The notes: generated by a model not told the origin, from the sequence alone. A DNA stretch of 25,609 nucleotides from JAXHUA01 sp034189695 (GCA_034189695.1 JAXHUA010000105.1:1-25609); one strand, 5' to 3'. Counted from the first letter of the stretch, positions 13,829 through 22,662 are shown. Numbers and translations are program-made.

Positions 13829-16800
13829 ATGAGGCGAGAGATTGGCAGAATCGTGGCCACTGCAATGCTCGTTGCAGTGGCCGTCGCTTTGATGGCTGCG
13901 GCGGGTTGCTCGACCGCCGGCGGGTCGCCCGCGACTCCGGGTGGCACGGCGACAGGCGGCTTCCCTGTGCTGCCTGGTGAACGGCTCGCAGGGCTGGGTG
14001 TGCCTGAAGAGTCGCCTGCGGACGGGGCGACTACGGCCAAAGATATGTCTGGTGATGAGCCGGCGGTTCTTCGGCTTGATGTGGGTGGAGGCAACGCGGC
14101 CCTCGACGGCGGCGCGCCGTCTCAGAGCCTGGCCGTTGGTGGTGATGAAGAGGGGGGGCTGGCTCAGCGCGGCTGGGTCACGATAATGACCGAGGACTTC
14201 GAGAGTGGCTTGCCCGGCAGTTGGACCGTTGTCGACGGCGAAGAGGCCAGCGGGTTTGACTACTGGGACGACGCGGGCTACAGGCCCTATGAAGGCTTCC
14301 GGAGCTGCTGGTGTGCCGCCACCGGCGACAACTCGGTCCTCGGCGGCACCAACCTGAGCCAGCATGCGTACGACAACAACATGAACGCGTGGATGGTGTA
14401 CGGCCCGTTTGACCTCAGCGACGCCACCGATGCCGAGCTCAACTTCCACTTCTGGAACGATTCCGAGCCGGGCTACGACTGCTTCTACTGGATGGCATCC
14501 ATTGATGGAACGAATTTCTACGGGTGGTACACCTCCGGCGACTGGGGTGGGTGGGAGTACAGGAGCTTCGACCTCACCGACGTCTACGTCCTGGGCGATC
14601 TATGTGGCGAGTCGCAGGTGTGGATTGGCTACGCGTTCGTGAGCGATGATAGCAACGTCGACGAGGGAGGGTACGTGGACGATGTGGTGCTGCGGAAGTA
14701 CGTTGGCTCCCCTGAGGCGTGGACGTTCATGGTGTACCTCGACGGCGACAACAACCTCGAAGCCAGCATGATCCAGGACTTCCTGTACATGGCCGGGGCG
14801 GCGGACAATACCAACGTCACCGTCGTGGTCCAGTTCGACCGCATCCCAGGCGAGGACACACGGTATGAGGACTGGACCACGTGCAAGCGGTTCGTACTGA
14901 CGTACGGGATGACGCCCACCCCCGCCAACGCTCTGGCGGACATCGGCGAGGTCGACATGAGCGACCCCGCCGTCCTCGGCGACTTCGTGAGCTGGGCGAG
15001 GAACGAGTGCCCCGCCGACCGCTACCTGCTGTCGGTGGCCAACCATGGGGGTGGCTGGGAGCCGAGGGGGCGGTCCGCCGCCCGGGGGATACTGTGGGAC
15101 GACACCAGCGGGGCGGACGCGTACATGACCACTGCTGAGCTTGGAAGCGCCCTCAGCGCCGCCGGATGCGCCACCGACCGGCTCGATGTGCTGTTCCTCG
15201 ACGCGTGCCTGATGCACATGGTCGAGGTGGCCTATGAGGTGCGGGACTACGGCGACTACATGGTGGCTTCCGAGATGGAGAGCTGGGGGCCCGGCCCGTA
15301 CGATGCCTATGTCTCGTCCATCACGTCTACCACTACCGGCTCTCAGCTGGCGACCACCATTGTCGGCGAGTACCACGTTTATCTGTCGGGCCACGTGCCT
15401 CACACCATGTCCGCCATCGACCTGGCGCAGTTGCCGCTGGCGCAGGAGGTCTCCGACCTGGCGGAGGCGCTGACCGCCGGGTTGGCGGCGTACCGCAGCG
15501 AGATTGAAAGCGCGTGGCTCGCCTGCCAGAAGTACGACTCCGAGTGGGACCTGGACATCGACGGCAACGACGCCTACCTTGACCTGTATGACCTGGCCTG
15601 GCTGATTGACCAGGCCATACCGGACGCCACGATATCGACTGCGGCGCAGGCGGTGTGCAGCCGCGTGACCAGCGCCATCGTCGCCGAGCAGCACGAGAGC
15701 GGCTCATTCTATTACGATGGCGACAACTACACCTGGGACCTGGACGATTCGCATGGCATCTCTATCTACTTCCCGCCTTCAGCGGACGACTGGTGCTACG
15801 GCGAGTACCATGGGGCCAATCTTGCCTTCGCCGCCGACAAGAGCTGGGACGAGTTCCTGGACGTGTATTTCGGCGTTGCGCCTACTCCCACACCCACCCC
15901 TACACCCACGCCCACGCCCACGCCGTCGCCGGATGGACTGTTCTACGACAGCTTCGAGGACTGCTCCCTGGCCAACTGGGTGCAGGACAGCCAGAACGAC
16001 TGGGAGTGCTCGACGCAGCGCGCGGTCGACGGGACGCACTCGGCCGAGGTGGACGGCAGGACGCATGATGGTACGCTGACCCTGAAGGACGCGATAGACC
16101 TGAGCGGGGTGGACGGGCCGACGCTGACGTTCTCGTGGCTGATAGAGGAAGGGTTCGAGGAGGGGGAGTACGTAGCCCTCGACCTGTGGGACGGCGCGGA
16201 GTGGGTCGAGGCGGCGCGTTTGAGCGGTGATGTGGACGTGGAGGACGTGTGGCATGAGGAGGAGATGGCCCTGGGCGGGTATCAGGTGCCCGACTTCAGG
16301 CTCCGCTTCCGTGGCGAGATATCGTCAAGCCGCCACGACGCTAACGTGGACGTGGTGCGGATTGCCGGTGGCGTGCCACCGACGCCGACGCCAACACCGA
16401 CACCGACACCCGGTCCGACCCCGACGCCAACGCCGACTGCGACGCCTCAGCCGGGCACCGACTACTGGGCGGTCATCGTCGGCGTGGAGGACTACCCGGG
16501 CTATGGGAACGACCTCGATTACACGGCTGACGACGCCTACGACGTGCGCGACGCTCTGCTGGCGAGCGCCAACTGGCAGGCGGACCACATCAGGCTGCTC
16601 ATCGACGGGGAAGCCACCCGGGCGGGCATCCAGAATGAGATCGCATGGATGGCGGCCAGCGGCGACGCCGACGACGCGTTCTTCTTCCATTTCTCGGGCC
16701 ACGGTACGACAGTGAGTGACGTGAGCCCGTACGACGAGACCGATGGTGTGGATGAGGCGCTGTGCCAGTACGATTTCCAGACCACCGACCCCATACGCCC

Positions 16801-18343
16801 CATACGGGACGACGAGCTGGGAGACTGGCTTGGCGCGCTGCCCGGTGGCCCGGTGATGGCGGCGATCGACACGTGCTACGCCGGCGGCATGATTGCGGGC
16901 CCGGAGGGCTGGGCGAGGGCCCTACTGGGAGGCGGCGCGCCGGCGAAGGGCGACGGTTTCGCCAGGGACCTGGACGACGCGGTGAACGGCGTGGTGCTCA
17001 CCGCTTGCGACGAGGACGAGACCTCGTGGGAGTCCGGCGACCTGCAGAACGGCCTGTTCACCTACTACTTCGTTGAGGGGCTGGCGGGGCCGGCCGATGG
17101 GAACAGCGACGGCGAGGTCTCGATGGAAGAGGCTTTCGACTATCTCAGTCCACGGGTGGTCGCCTACGAGTCCTCGCAGCACCCGCAGGAGTTCGACAAC
17201 TGGCCCGGGGAGGCGACCCTGGTGGTTGTGACGGCTCCGGCTCCGACCCCCACGCCCACGCCCACGCCGACACCGACGCCTACCGCTACACCCACGCCCA
17301 CACCGACACCAACGCCGACACCAACCGCGACGCCGACGCCGACACCAACGCCGACGCCGGACGGGGTGTTCTACGACAGCTTCGAGGACGGCTCCCTGGC
17401 CAACTGGGTGCAGGACAGCCAGAACGACTGGGCGTGCTCCACGCAGCGCGCGGTCGACGGGACGCACTCGGCCGAGGTGGACGGCAGGACGCATGATGGG
17501 ACGCTGACCCTGAAGGACGCGATAGACCTGAGCGGGGTGGACGGGGCGACGCTGACCTTCTCGTGGCTGATAGAGGAAGGGTTCGAAGCGGGGGAGTACG
17601 TGGCGCTGGACCTGTGGAACGGCGCGGAGTGGGTCGAGGCGGCGCGTTTGAGCGGTGATGTGGACGTGGAGGACGTGTGGCACGAGGAGGAGATAGCCCT
17701 GGGCGGGTATCAGGTGCCCGACTTCAGGATCCGTTTCCGCGGCGAGATATCGTCGAGCCGCCACGACGCCAACGTGGACGTGGTGCGGATTGCCGGTGGC
17801 GTGCCACCGACGCCGACGCCCACACCTACCCCGACCCCGGCTCCGACGCCCACGCCCACGCCTGTCGTGACGCCGACGCCTGCGCCGACACCTACGCCAA
17901 CGCCTGACGCCGTCTTCTACGACAGCTTCGAGGACGGCTCGCTGGCCAACTGGGTGGGGGATAGTCGCGGTCGGTGGTCTTGCTCGACGCTGCGTGTGGT
18001 TGACGGGGTGTACTCTGCCGAGGCCAGTGGCAAGGCGAAGGATGCCACGCTGACCCTCAGCGACGCGCTGGACCTGAGCGGGACGGGCGGGGCGACGCTG
18101 ACCTTCTCGTGGCTGATAGAGGAACCGCTTGACGACGGGGAGTACCTGGCGCTCGACCTGTGGAACGGCGCAGGCTGGATCGAGGTCGGGCGGCTGAGTG
18201 GGGATGTGGATGCTGAGGACGTGTGGCACAACGAGGTGATAGACCTCGGCGGCTACTTGACAGGCGACTTCAAGATACGCTTTCGGGCGGACATGTCCTC
18301 TTCAGTAGAGAGGGCGCATGTCGACGCGGTGAGGATAGAGTAA
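13829..18343 (+). CDS. Giant lipoprotein with clostripain-type (C11) and caspase-type (C14) peptidase domains
   Basis: A 1504-residue surface lipoprotein. The start at 13829 (GGAGAG upstream) gives a signal sequence with lipobox AAGC, Cys27; the longer frame from 13730 would bury it. Order: a MAM/jelly-roll-like domain (about 120-292); a clostripain domain (about 297-680) with NHGGGW (His406) and LDACLM (Cys460); a Thr-Pro linker; a beta module (about 703-848); a linker; a caspase-like domain (about 878-1135) with HFSGHGT (His958) and IDTCYAGG (Cys1016), containing an EF-hand-like loop DGNSDGEVSMEE; then two more beta modules on Thr-Pro linkers to the C-terminus. Both catalytic dyads are intact. 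It would act outside the membrane on proteins or in self-processing. The three beta modules may bind carbohydrate or protein; that is inference. Confidence 0.9.
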   Translation: MRREIGRIVATAMLVAVAVALMAAAGCSTAGGSPATPGGTATGGFPVLPGERLAGLGVPEESPADGATTAKDMSGDEPAVLRLDVGGGNAALDGGAPSQSLAVGGDEEGGLAQRGWVTIMTEDFESGLPGSWTVVDGEEASGFDYWDDAGYRPYEGFRSCWCAATGDNSVLGGTNLSQHAYDNNMNAWMVYGPFDLSDATDAELNFHFWNDSEPGYDCFYWMASIDGTNFYGWYTSGDWGGWEYRSFDLTDVYVLGDLCGESQVWIGYAFVSDDSNVDEGGYVDDVVLRKYVGSPEAWTFMVYLDGDNNLEASMIQDFLYMAGAADNTNVTVVVQFDRIPGEDTRYEDWTTCKRFVLTYGMTPTPANALADIGEVDMSDPAVLGDFVSWARNECPADRYLLSVANHGGGWEPRGRSAARGILWDDTSGADAYMTTAELGSALSAAGCATDRLDVLFLDACLMHMVEVAYEVRDYGDYMVASEMESWGPGPYDAYVSSITSTTTGSQLATTIVGEYHVYLSGHVPHTMSAIDLAQLPLAQEVSDLAEALTAGLAAYRSEIESAWLACQKYDSEWDLDIDGNDAYLDLYDLAWLIDQAIPDATISTAAQAVCSRVTSAIVAEQHESGSFYYDGDNYTWDLDDSHGISIYFPPSADDWCYGEYHGANLAFAADKSWDEFLDVYFGVAPTPTPTPTPTPTPTPSPDGLFYDSFEDCSLANWVQDSQNDWECSTQRAVDGTHSAEVDGRTHDGTLTLKDAIDLSGVDGPTLTFSWLIEEGFEEGEYVALDLWDGAEWVEAARLSGDVDVEDVWHEEEMALGGYQVPDFRLRFRGEISSSRHDANVDVVRIAGGVPPTPTPTPTPTPGPTPTPTPTATPQPGTDYWAVIVGVEDYPGYGNDLDYTADDAYDVRDALLASANWQADHIRLLIDGEATRAGIQNEIAWMAASGDADDAFFFHFSGHGTTVSDVSPYDETDGVDEALCQYDFQTTDPIRPIRDDELGDWLGALPGGPVMAAIDTCYAGGMIAGPEGWARALLGGGAPAKGDGFARDLDDAVNGVVLTACDEDETSWESGDLQNGLFTYYFVEGLAGPADGNSDGEVSMEEAFDYLSPRVVAYESSQHPQEFDNWPGEATLVVVTAPAPTPTPTPTPTPTPTATPTPTPTPTPTPTATPTPTPTPTPDGVFYDSFEDGSLANWVQDSQNDWACSTQRAVDGTHSAEVDGRTHDGTLTLKDAIDLSGVDGATLTFSWLIEEGFEAGEYVALDLWNGAEWVEAARLSGDVDVEDVWHEEEIALGGYQVPDFRIRFRGEISSSRHDANVDVVRIAGGVPPTPTPTPTPTPAPTPTPTPVVTPTPAPTPTPTPDAVFYDSFEDGSLANWVGDSRGRWSCSTLRVVDGVYSAEASGKAKDATLTLSDALDLSGTGGATLTFSWLIEEPLDDGEYLALDLWNGAGWIEVGRLSGDVDAEDVWHNEVIDLGGYLTGDFKIRFRADMSSSVERAHVDAVRIE
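15932..16373 (+). repeat. Beta-module repeat unit 1 in the dual-peptidase gene
   Basis: About 442 bases encoding a module that starts DG(L/V)FYDSFED and ends VDVVRIAGG. It is nearly identical at DNA level to unit 2, without gaps; the proteins differ at about eight positions. Confidence 0.85.
17236..17359 (+). repeat. Thr-Pro linker built of hexanucleotide repeats
   Basis: Tandem ACGCCC/ACACCG-like units encode an uninterrupted Pro-Thr spacer between the caspase domain and module 2. Similar tracts lie at about 15883-15931, 16378-16455 and 17807-17905. The repeats are imperfect at DNA level but could still change length by slippage. Confidence 0.85.
17360..17801 (+). repeat. Beta-module repeat unit 2 in the dual-peptidase gene
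   Basis: The same length as unit 1 and close to identical, which implies a recent duplication or gene conversion within the gene. Confidence 0.85.
17906..18340 (+). repeat. Beta-module repeat unit 3 in the dual-peptidase gene (diverged)
   Basis: The same module (FYDSFEDGSLANWV at the start, TLTFSWLIEE in the middle) but clearly diverged from units 1 and 2, so it is the older copy. Confidence 0.8.
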
Positions 18344-18469
18344 CCGCTGCGTCTTCCGCAGGGGTACCGCGTGCAGGTCTCTCGGAGGGGTTCTCGGCGG
18401 CACGGCGCAGATGAGGCTGCGTTGAGCGGTAAGCTTGCTCGACGGGCCCTCCGGGTCCGAAAGGGGAGA

Positions 18470-18763
18470 CTAATCCTGCTTTGAGGAGGACTTCTTCTTG
18501 GCGTCTGCCGGGGCCTCAGACTCGGCTACGTTCTGGCTTCGGGCCGCGGCACGGTCTCTTGCCTGAAGCGCCAGGATGTCGTCGATGTTGTTCATTGTCG
18601 TGTAGCCCAGCTCAACCAGGGCCTGACCTATCGGAATGAAACGCCCCCACTTGCTGCAATCTGCGCAGTACCCCAGCGCCCGTTCCACGTCGGCGGCGGT
18701 ACAGATGCCGAGTTCCTCCAGGTACTGTCCAAAGAGCTTCTCTTGGATTCTCTTCTCTTCCAT
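18470..18763 (-). CDS. Small MshEN-like (GspE/PilB N-domain-like) protein
   Basis: A 97-residue cytoplasmic protein. It holds two motifs reminiscent of the N-terminal domain of type II secretion/pilus assembly ATPases: FGQYLEELGICTAADVERAL and, after a CADC pair, IGQALVELGYTTMNNIDDIL followed by ALQ. The tail is Ala/Lys/Ser-rich (KKKSSSKQD). In MshE-type ATPases such repeats bind c-di-GMP; whether these residues do is not established here. It lies 78 bases downstream of pilT on the same strand, so a role in controlling PilT or a pilus is reasonable. Start ATG at 18763; a GTG one codon earlier is possible. Confidence 0.7.
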   Translation of the reverse strand: MEEKRIQEKLFGQYLEELGICTAADVERALGYCADCSKWGRFIPIGQALVELGYTTMNNIDDILALQARDRAAARSQNVAESEAPADAKKKSSSKQD

Positions 18764-18841
18764 CACTGCTGACCGTGTGTCAGTATCTCCTATTGCCCGG
18801 TGGTGCCACCTCTTCGCTTCGGGATAAGTCCCCGCGCGCCG

Positions 18842-19963
18842 CTACACCTTGTGGCGCGCGCCGGCTCTGGCGGGGGGCGACATCTCCTCTCGTTTGTTCT
18901 TGTTGCCGTGACCAAGGAGTATGAGCAGGTCCTCGGGGTTATTGCAGTGGGCTATCGCGTTGTCCCTGGTGATGACGCCATTGTTGATGAGCTTCTGCAG
19001 CGCCTGCTCCATGGTCTGCATGCCGTCCTTCGTCCCAACCTGGATGTAGGTTGGTATCTGATAGACCTTGTTCTCGCGGATGAGGTTGCGGATAGAGTCA
19101 CTGCCGAGCATGATTTCGAACGATGCTACCCTGCCTGAACCGTCAGCCCGCGGTACCAGAGTCTGTGCCAGAACGGCCTCGAGTACCACACCGAGCTGCA
19201 TTCGCACCTGCTCCTGTTGACCCTGCGGGAAAGAGTCGATGATGCGGTCGATAGTCTGTGAGGCGGTGTTGGTATGCAGGGTGCTGAGCACGAGGTGTCC
19301 CGTCTCGGCAGCGGTGATGGCCGTGCCGATGGTGTCCAGGTCGCGCATCTCGCCCACCAGAATCACATCGGGGTCCTGTCGCAGGCAGTGTTTCAGGGCG
19401 GAGGCGAAGGTCTTCGTGTCCTGGCCGAGCTCGCGCTGGGCGATGAGACATTTCTCGTTGCGGTGCAGGTACTCGATGGGGTCCTCGATGCATATGACAT
19501 TGCGGCTGGCGTGCTTGTTGAGATGACCAATCATGGCCGCAAGCGTGGTCGTCTTGCCGCTGCCGGTTGGCCCGGTCACGATGATCAGCCCCTTCCTCTT
19601 GAGCACGAGGGTCTTGCATACCTGCGGGAGGCCAAGGTCGTCGATGCTGGGTACGGTGTACGACACGTGTCGGAAGGCAATGCTGAGCGTGCCGCGCTGC
19701 TGTGACACGTTCACTCGGAATCGGGCCAGGCCGGGCACGCTGTAGGCTATGTCGAGCTCCCAGTCCCGGTCGAAGTGTTGACGCTCGATGTCGGTTGTAA
19801 TGTCATCGAAGACTTGCCTGAGGTCCTCTGCGGTGCAGGCATCGTGATGTCTGAGAGGGACAAGCTCACCGTCAACACGTATGACCGGAGGGCTGGGCAC
19901 CCTGAGATGCACATCAGATGCCCTGCGCTTCACCGCTTCCATGAGCAGTTTGTTGATGTCCAT
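18842..19963 (-). CDS. pilT: PilT-type twitching motility ATPase
   Basis: A type IV pilus retraction ATPase (373 residues from ATG at 19963; a TTG at 19981 is an alternative). The N-terminal domain carries SDVHLRV; the core has Walker A GPTGSGKTTT (131-140), the Asp box IEDPIEY, Walker B DVILVGEMRD (199-208) and the His box TGHLVLSTLHT (about 221-231). The C-terminal QIPTYIQVGTKDGMQTMEQAL segment is typical of PilT proper and not of PilB or GspE. It would work as a cytoplasmic hexamer at the pilus base, powering retraction. No pilin, PilB, PilC or prepilin peptidase gene is nearby, so the remaining machinery must be elsewhere. The 280-base gap upstream (19964-20242) shows no gene. Confidence 0.95.
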   Translation of the reverse strand: MDINKLLMEAVKRRASDVHLRVPSPPVIRVDGELVPLRHHDACTAEDLRQVFDDITTDIERQHFDRDWELDIAYSVPGLARFRVNVSQQRGTLSIAFRHVSYTVPSIDDLGLPQVCKTLVLKRKGLIIVTGPTGSGKTTTLAAMIGHLNKHASRNVICIEDPIEYLHRNEKCLIAQRELGQDTKTFASALKHCLRQDPDVILVGEMRDLDTIGTAITAAETGHLVLSTLHTNTASQTIDRIIDSFPQGQQEQVRMQLGVVLEAVLAQTLVPRADGSGRVASFEIMLGSDSIRNLIRENKVYQIPTYIQVGTKDGMQTMEQALQKLINNGVITRDNAIAHCNNPEDLLILLGHGNKNKREEMSPPARAGARHKV

Positions 19964-20242
19964 TGTCAATGTGTCTCCCAAGCAGGCCCGCTACTGCTCG
20001 GGTCCGCCTCCCTTCTCCGTCGGCTCCAGCCCTCTCCAATCCCCGCTACCGCTGAGGTGCGTCTGTCCCGACGCACCCATTGGCGGCAACCCTCCGCATA
20101 AGCGGCATTCAGCATCCGGCCAGCCGTTCCGGGGTGAACGCTAGCCCGCATATCTCCCGCGACCGCAACAATGGCCGCGCGCTGCTTCGCGCATCGTCCT
20201 GGCTGGCCTTGGCGCCACAGGGCAGCATGCTGACGAACGCCC

Positions 20243-20470
20243 CTAATGATGGTCTTCGTTCCCGCCCTCGTGAATCGGCAGGTCCTCGCGCTCGGATAGC
20301 CACTGTTCAATGGTCTCCTTCCTGAAGAGCCACTTCCTGCCCACTTTGAGCGCCGGTATCTGCCCCTCTCTGGCCATGCGATAGATTAGAGACCTGGATA
20401 CCCTGAGGTACTTGGCCACCTCTCCCGTGTTCATCAATCTTGGTCTTCGTTCGATCAAGTCCTGATTCAA
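20243..20470 (-). CDS. Excisionase/MerR-type helix-turn-helix DNA-binding protein
   Basis: A 75-residue protein with the compact winged HTH of the excisionase (HTH_17) family: MNTGEVAKYLRVSRSLIYRMAREGQIPALKVGRKWLF, followed by RKETIEQWLSERE and an acidic/His tail. I chose a TTG start at 20470 because GGGGAGGAG lies five bases upstream; an ATG at 20434 would still keep the domain. It probably binds DNA as a small regulator. A perfect consensus promoter lies about 100 bases upstream. It precedes pilT on the same strand with a 279-base gap, so it may regulate that gene. No integrase or att site is seen, so a phage excisionase role is unsupported. Confidence 0.85.
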   Translation of the reverse strand: MNQDLIERRPRLMNTGEVAKYLRVSRSLIYRMAREGQIPALKVGRKWLFRKETIEQWLSEREDLPIHEGGNEDHH

Positions 20471-20572
20471 GTCAACTCCTCCCCGATTTTGTTCGCCTGC
20501 GACGCCACACGCGATGCGTGTCAATGGCGATGATGATTCATTATCGAGCGTACGCTACTTTCATTATCACAT

Positions 20573-20601
20573 ATTATAACGGAAGTGTCCTCTATTGTCA
20601 A
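20573..20601 (-). promoter_or_regulatory. Perfect consensus sigma70 promoter for the HTH gene
   Basis: On the minus strand: TTGACA (20601-20596), exactly 17 bases, TATAAT (20578-20573). Both boxes and the spacing match consensus, in a local A+T-rich island. Transcription starts near 20566, giving a leader of about 95 bases before the TTG start. Confidence 0.75.
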
Positions 20602-20656
20602 TACTGCTCATTAAATGGCGGTAACAACCGATTCAGGGCTTCATCGAGCACCAGGC

Positions 20657-20700
20657 CTTGCGCGGGGGTGTCGAGACACGTACGGGGGCGTCCGCGCAAG
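20657..20700. repeat. Compound inverted repeat upstream of the 20863 gene
   Basis: CTTGCGCGG (20657-20665) and CCGCGCAAG (20692-20700) are perfect complements, with an inner GTGTC/GACAC hairpin (20668-20679). A second, smaller pair, GCCTTGC/GCAAGGC, lies near 20760-20788. No T-run follows. The role is unknown: operator, leader structure or the end of a leftward transcript. The 20605-20862 gap holds no gene I can support. Confidence 0.5.
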
Positions 20701-20862
20701 AAACGATGAGAGCGTGGCGGGCAGTGTGGAAAGGGCGGGAAAGAGTATGCTAGAATGCCTTGCCTTGCGCACGCCTGTCCGGGGCAAGGCAGCAGCGCGC
20801 AAGCGGGCTGGTGTGCAGCGGGGACGGATCCTATATCGCATCTTTCAGGAAGGGGACACGAT

Positions 20863-21342
20863 ATGGCCATCCCTGGCTTCGCACAGCGAATCCTATCCAC
20901 ACTCAGTATCGCCGTGAGCTTCCCTGCGGCAGCCAGGGAACGACGGCTGGAGAAGAAGCGGTGGACGCTTGGCTACGTGACGACGGAGCTGGATCGGCTC
21001 GATGAGATGGGAGCCACGGCCAAGCTCGCGAAGGCCGAGCACGGCGGCGTGCTCGATGAGATACGCCGGCATCCGAAGGACGAGGCATTGCTGCTGGAGT
21101 GCGTCCACACCTTCAACCGTATTGCGGCCGGCATCTACAACAGGACGCTGGACGAGGAAGTCATCTTTCAGACATGGCCGCCGCGCTGGTTCGAGCGGCA
21201 ATGGGAGACGCTTGAGGACCTGGTCAGGCGGGAACAGGAGCATCAGGAGGTCGAGGAGTCCTACCGGTACTTCGAATGGCTGGCTACGAAGAGATGCCCT
21301 CAGGTGCGGGACAGGTACCCCGAGACGGGTGACGGGGACTGA
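20863..21342 (+). CDS. DUF4760-like protein of unknown function
   Basis: A 159-residue protein. The ATG at 20863 follows AGGAAGGGG at seven bases; the open frame back to 20755 looks non-coding. A short hydrophobic N-terminal stretch (about 8-20) may be a membrane helix, then the chain is helical and charged. The pattern of an FNRIAAGIYNRTLDEEVIF segment, WPPRWFERQWETL, and a closing YRYFEWLATKRC resembles the DUF4760 family, which I recall only loosely. No catalytic motif is visible. It is oriented away from the HTH gene and stands alone. Confidence 0.65.
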   Translation: MAIPGFAQRILSTLSIAVSFPAAARERRLEKKRWTLGYVTTELDRLDEMGATAKLAKAEHGGVLDEIRRHPKDEALLLECVHTFNRIAAGIYNRTLDEEVIFQTWPPRWFERQWETLEDLVRREQEHQEVEESYRYFEWLATKRCPQVRDRYPETGDGD

Positions 21343-21370
21343 AGCGGGCGCGGCGACAGGCAGCCGGGAG

Positions 21371-21739
21371 CTAGAGGAGCTGGCCCATGGTCTGGTCAGG
21401 ATTGTACAACTCGACCTTGGGTGACTTCTTGGGCTTCGGTGGCTTGTAGGGTTCCCCTTTGGCGTATTGCTCCAGGCTCTTGGCCAGGTGGAGCGCTTCG
21501 TCGGTGGTGAGGAAGCTGATTACCGGCCACGTTCGCCCCTTTCCTCGCCCTCTGTCGTCGCTGAGAATCAAGGCGATATTGCCCGCAGCGTCACGCTCGT
21601 TGGTGAAATCGCCCCCGCCCAGGTGCTTGAGGACCATCCAGTAGCAGTCCTTGGGGAGCCGTATTGTCCCCTCTTTCACAGGATAGCGACCGGTGTTGAG
21701 CTGGTGCTTCTTGTACGACTGACGTTTGCCGTTGGGCAT
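21371..21739 (-). CDS. Hypothetical basic protein, 122 aa
   Basis: The ATG at 21739 follows GGGAGGGGG at seven bases, giving 122 residues starting MPNGKRQSYKKHQ. The N-terminal third is basic. A central part (TIRLPKDCYWMVLKHLGGGDF to LTTDEALHLAKSLEQYAKGE) looks like a small folded alpha/beta domain, and the C-terminus has a Pro/Lys spacer (PYKPPKPKKSPK). I recognise no family. The overall character would suit a nucleic-acid-associated protein, but nothing shows this directly. A 28-base gap separates its stop from that of the convergent DUF4760-like gene. Confidence 0.65.
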   Translation of the reverse strand: MPNGKRQSYKKHQLNTGRYPVKEGTIRLPKDCYWMVLKHLGGGDFTNERDAAGNIALILSDDRGRGKGRTWPVISFLTTDEALHLAKSLEQYAKGEPYKPPKPKKSPKVELYNPDQTMGQLL

Positions 21740-21859
21740 GTCCGCACCCCCTCCCGCATCGTCTTGACACAGCATCCTCAGCAACGTCTAGTTTACATGA
21801 GCGAGGAGCGGGATGTCCAATTGGGGGATGCCAGGCATGATGAACGCCGCGGCGTGGGG

Positions 21860-22453
21860 CTAGTCGCATCTCCAGGCGGCGTACAGCGACTGGACTCGCT
21901 CGTATGCCTCTTCGATGCCTTCCAGGAGGGGCGAGTTGTCGATGCGGTCGACGCGGAACACGCCACGGCCCAGATTGGTGAGCTTGCCACCGAAGCGTAC
22001 CCAGGACTGCACCATCGAGGCGGCCGGCTCAGGGTGCAGTACGCCGAATATGAGTCCGAGCAGCACGTCCTGCCCGATTCGGGTCACGCATTGCTCCGGG
22101 GTCAGCACGAGTGGACTGTAGCGGTACATGTTCATCATGACCTCGGGGAAGAGGCTCTCGTAGACGACAGCCGCGGAGCCGATGGCATACTGCCTTCTAT
22201 TGAGGTCTTCGACGATCTCCTCAAACGCCACCCTCCAGGGTGCCTGCGACGCCGCCTCTGCGAGCACCTCTTCGGCGGCGGCGGTGTTGACCAGGCTCAG
22301 GGAGCAGCCGAGGGAGAAAGCCGCTTTGGTCAACGGCACCACCTCGCGCCACTCGCAGACCCTTGAGCCGGACTCCGCTGCGTCGGTAAGGTAAGGGAGC
22401 GACGCCGCGAGCCTGGCTCCCAGGTACCACTGGAACTGGATCCCTTCGTTCAT
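21860..22453 (-). CDS. Hypothetical protein, 197 aa
   Basis: A 197-residue, mostly helical protein without a signal peptide or clear membrane segments; ATG at 22453 with GGGGTGAC immediately upstream. Features are an N-terminal MNEGIQFQWYLGARLAASLPYL, a central helix-rich part with EEIVEDLNRRQYAIGSAAVVYES, LTPEQCVTRIGQDVLLGLIFGVLHPEP, and a C-terminal RVDRIDNSPLLEGIEEAYERVQ. The sequence is not low-complexity, so I consider it a true gene, but I do not recognise the family. It diverges from the tetR promoter region across a 209-base gap. Confidence 0.65.
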   Translation of the reverse strand: MNEGIQFQWYLGARLAASLPYLTDAAESGSRVCEWREVVPLTKAAFSLGCSLSLVNTAAAEEVLAEAASQAPWRVAFEEIVEDLNRRQYAIGSAAVVYESLFPEVMMNMYRYSPLVLTPEQCVTRIGQDVLLGLIFGVLHPEPAASMVQSWVRFGGKLTNLGRGVFRVDRIDNSPLLEGIEEAYERVQSLYAAWRCD

Positions 22454-22662
22454 GTCACCCCGCCGCGCCCCGTTGGGCGTGCACTCGTCCGGTTGTCACG
22501 ACGGGGTAATGCTAGGGCTCGCCGCCGCGACCTGTCAAGGGCTCGGGGGCGTGTCCGTCGGCCCGGGGCACGGAAGACAATGGTTCGAGAGCGCCGTGTG
22601 TCGATGCAGTCTGATGAAGGGGCAGAACAGAGCCATCGTTCGTCGCGGAAGTGAGCTGGATA

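Noticed and set aside
15883..17905. Repeats that might suggest a CRISPR array
   Set aside because: They are short in-frame Thr-Pro codon repeats without regular unique spacers, inside a coding region.
16922..18229. Long minus-strand frame (435 codons) opposite the peptidase gene
   Set aside because: It is an Arg-rich antisense shadow of the Thr-Pro linkers and beta modules, with no credible start or domain.
18438..18470. Weak GC hairpin (GGGCCC/GGGTCC) after the peptidase gene
   Set aside because: The stem is six base pairs with a wobble and no T-run; it is not strong enough to call a terminator.
20243..20470. Possible phage or mobile-element excisionase
   Set aside because: No integrase, attachment site or transposase is seen nearby; small HTH_17 proteins are common outside mobile elements.
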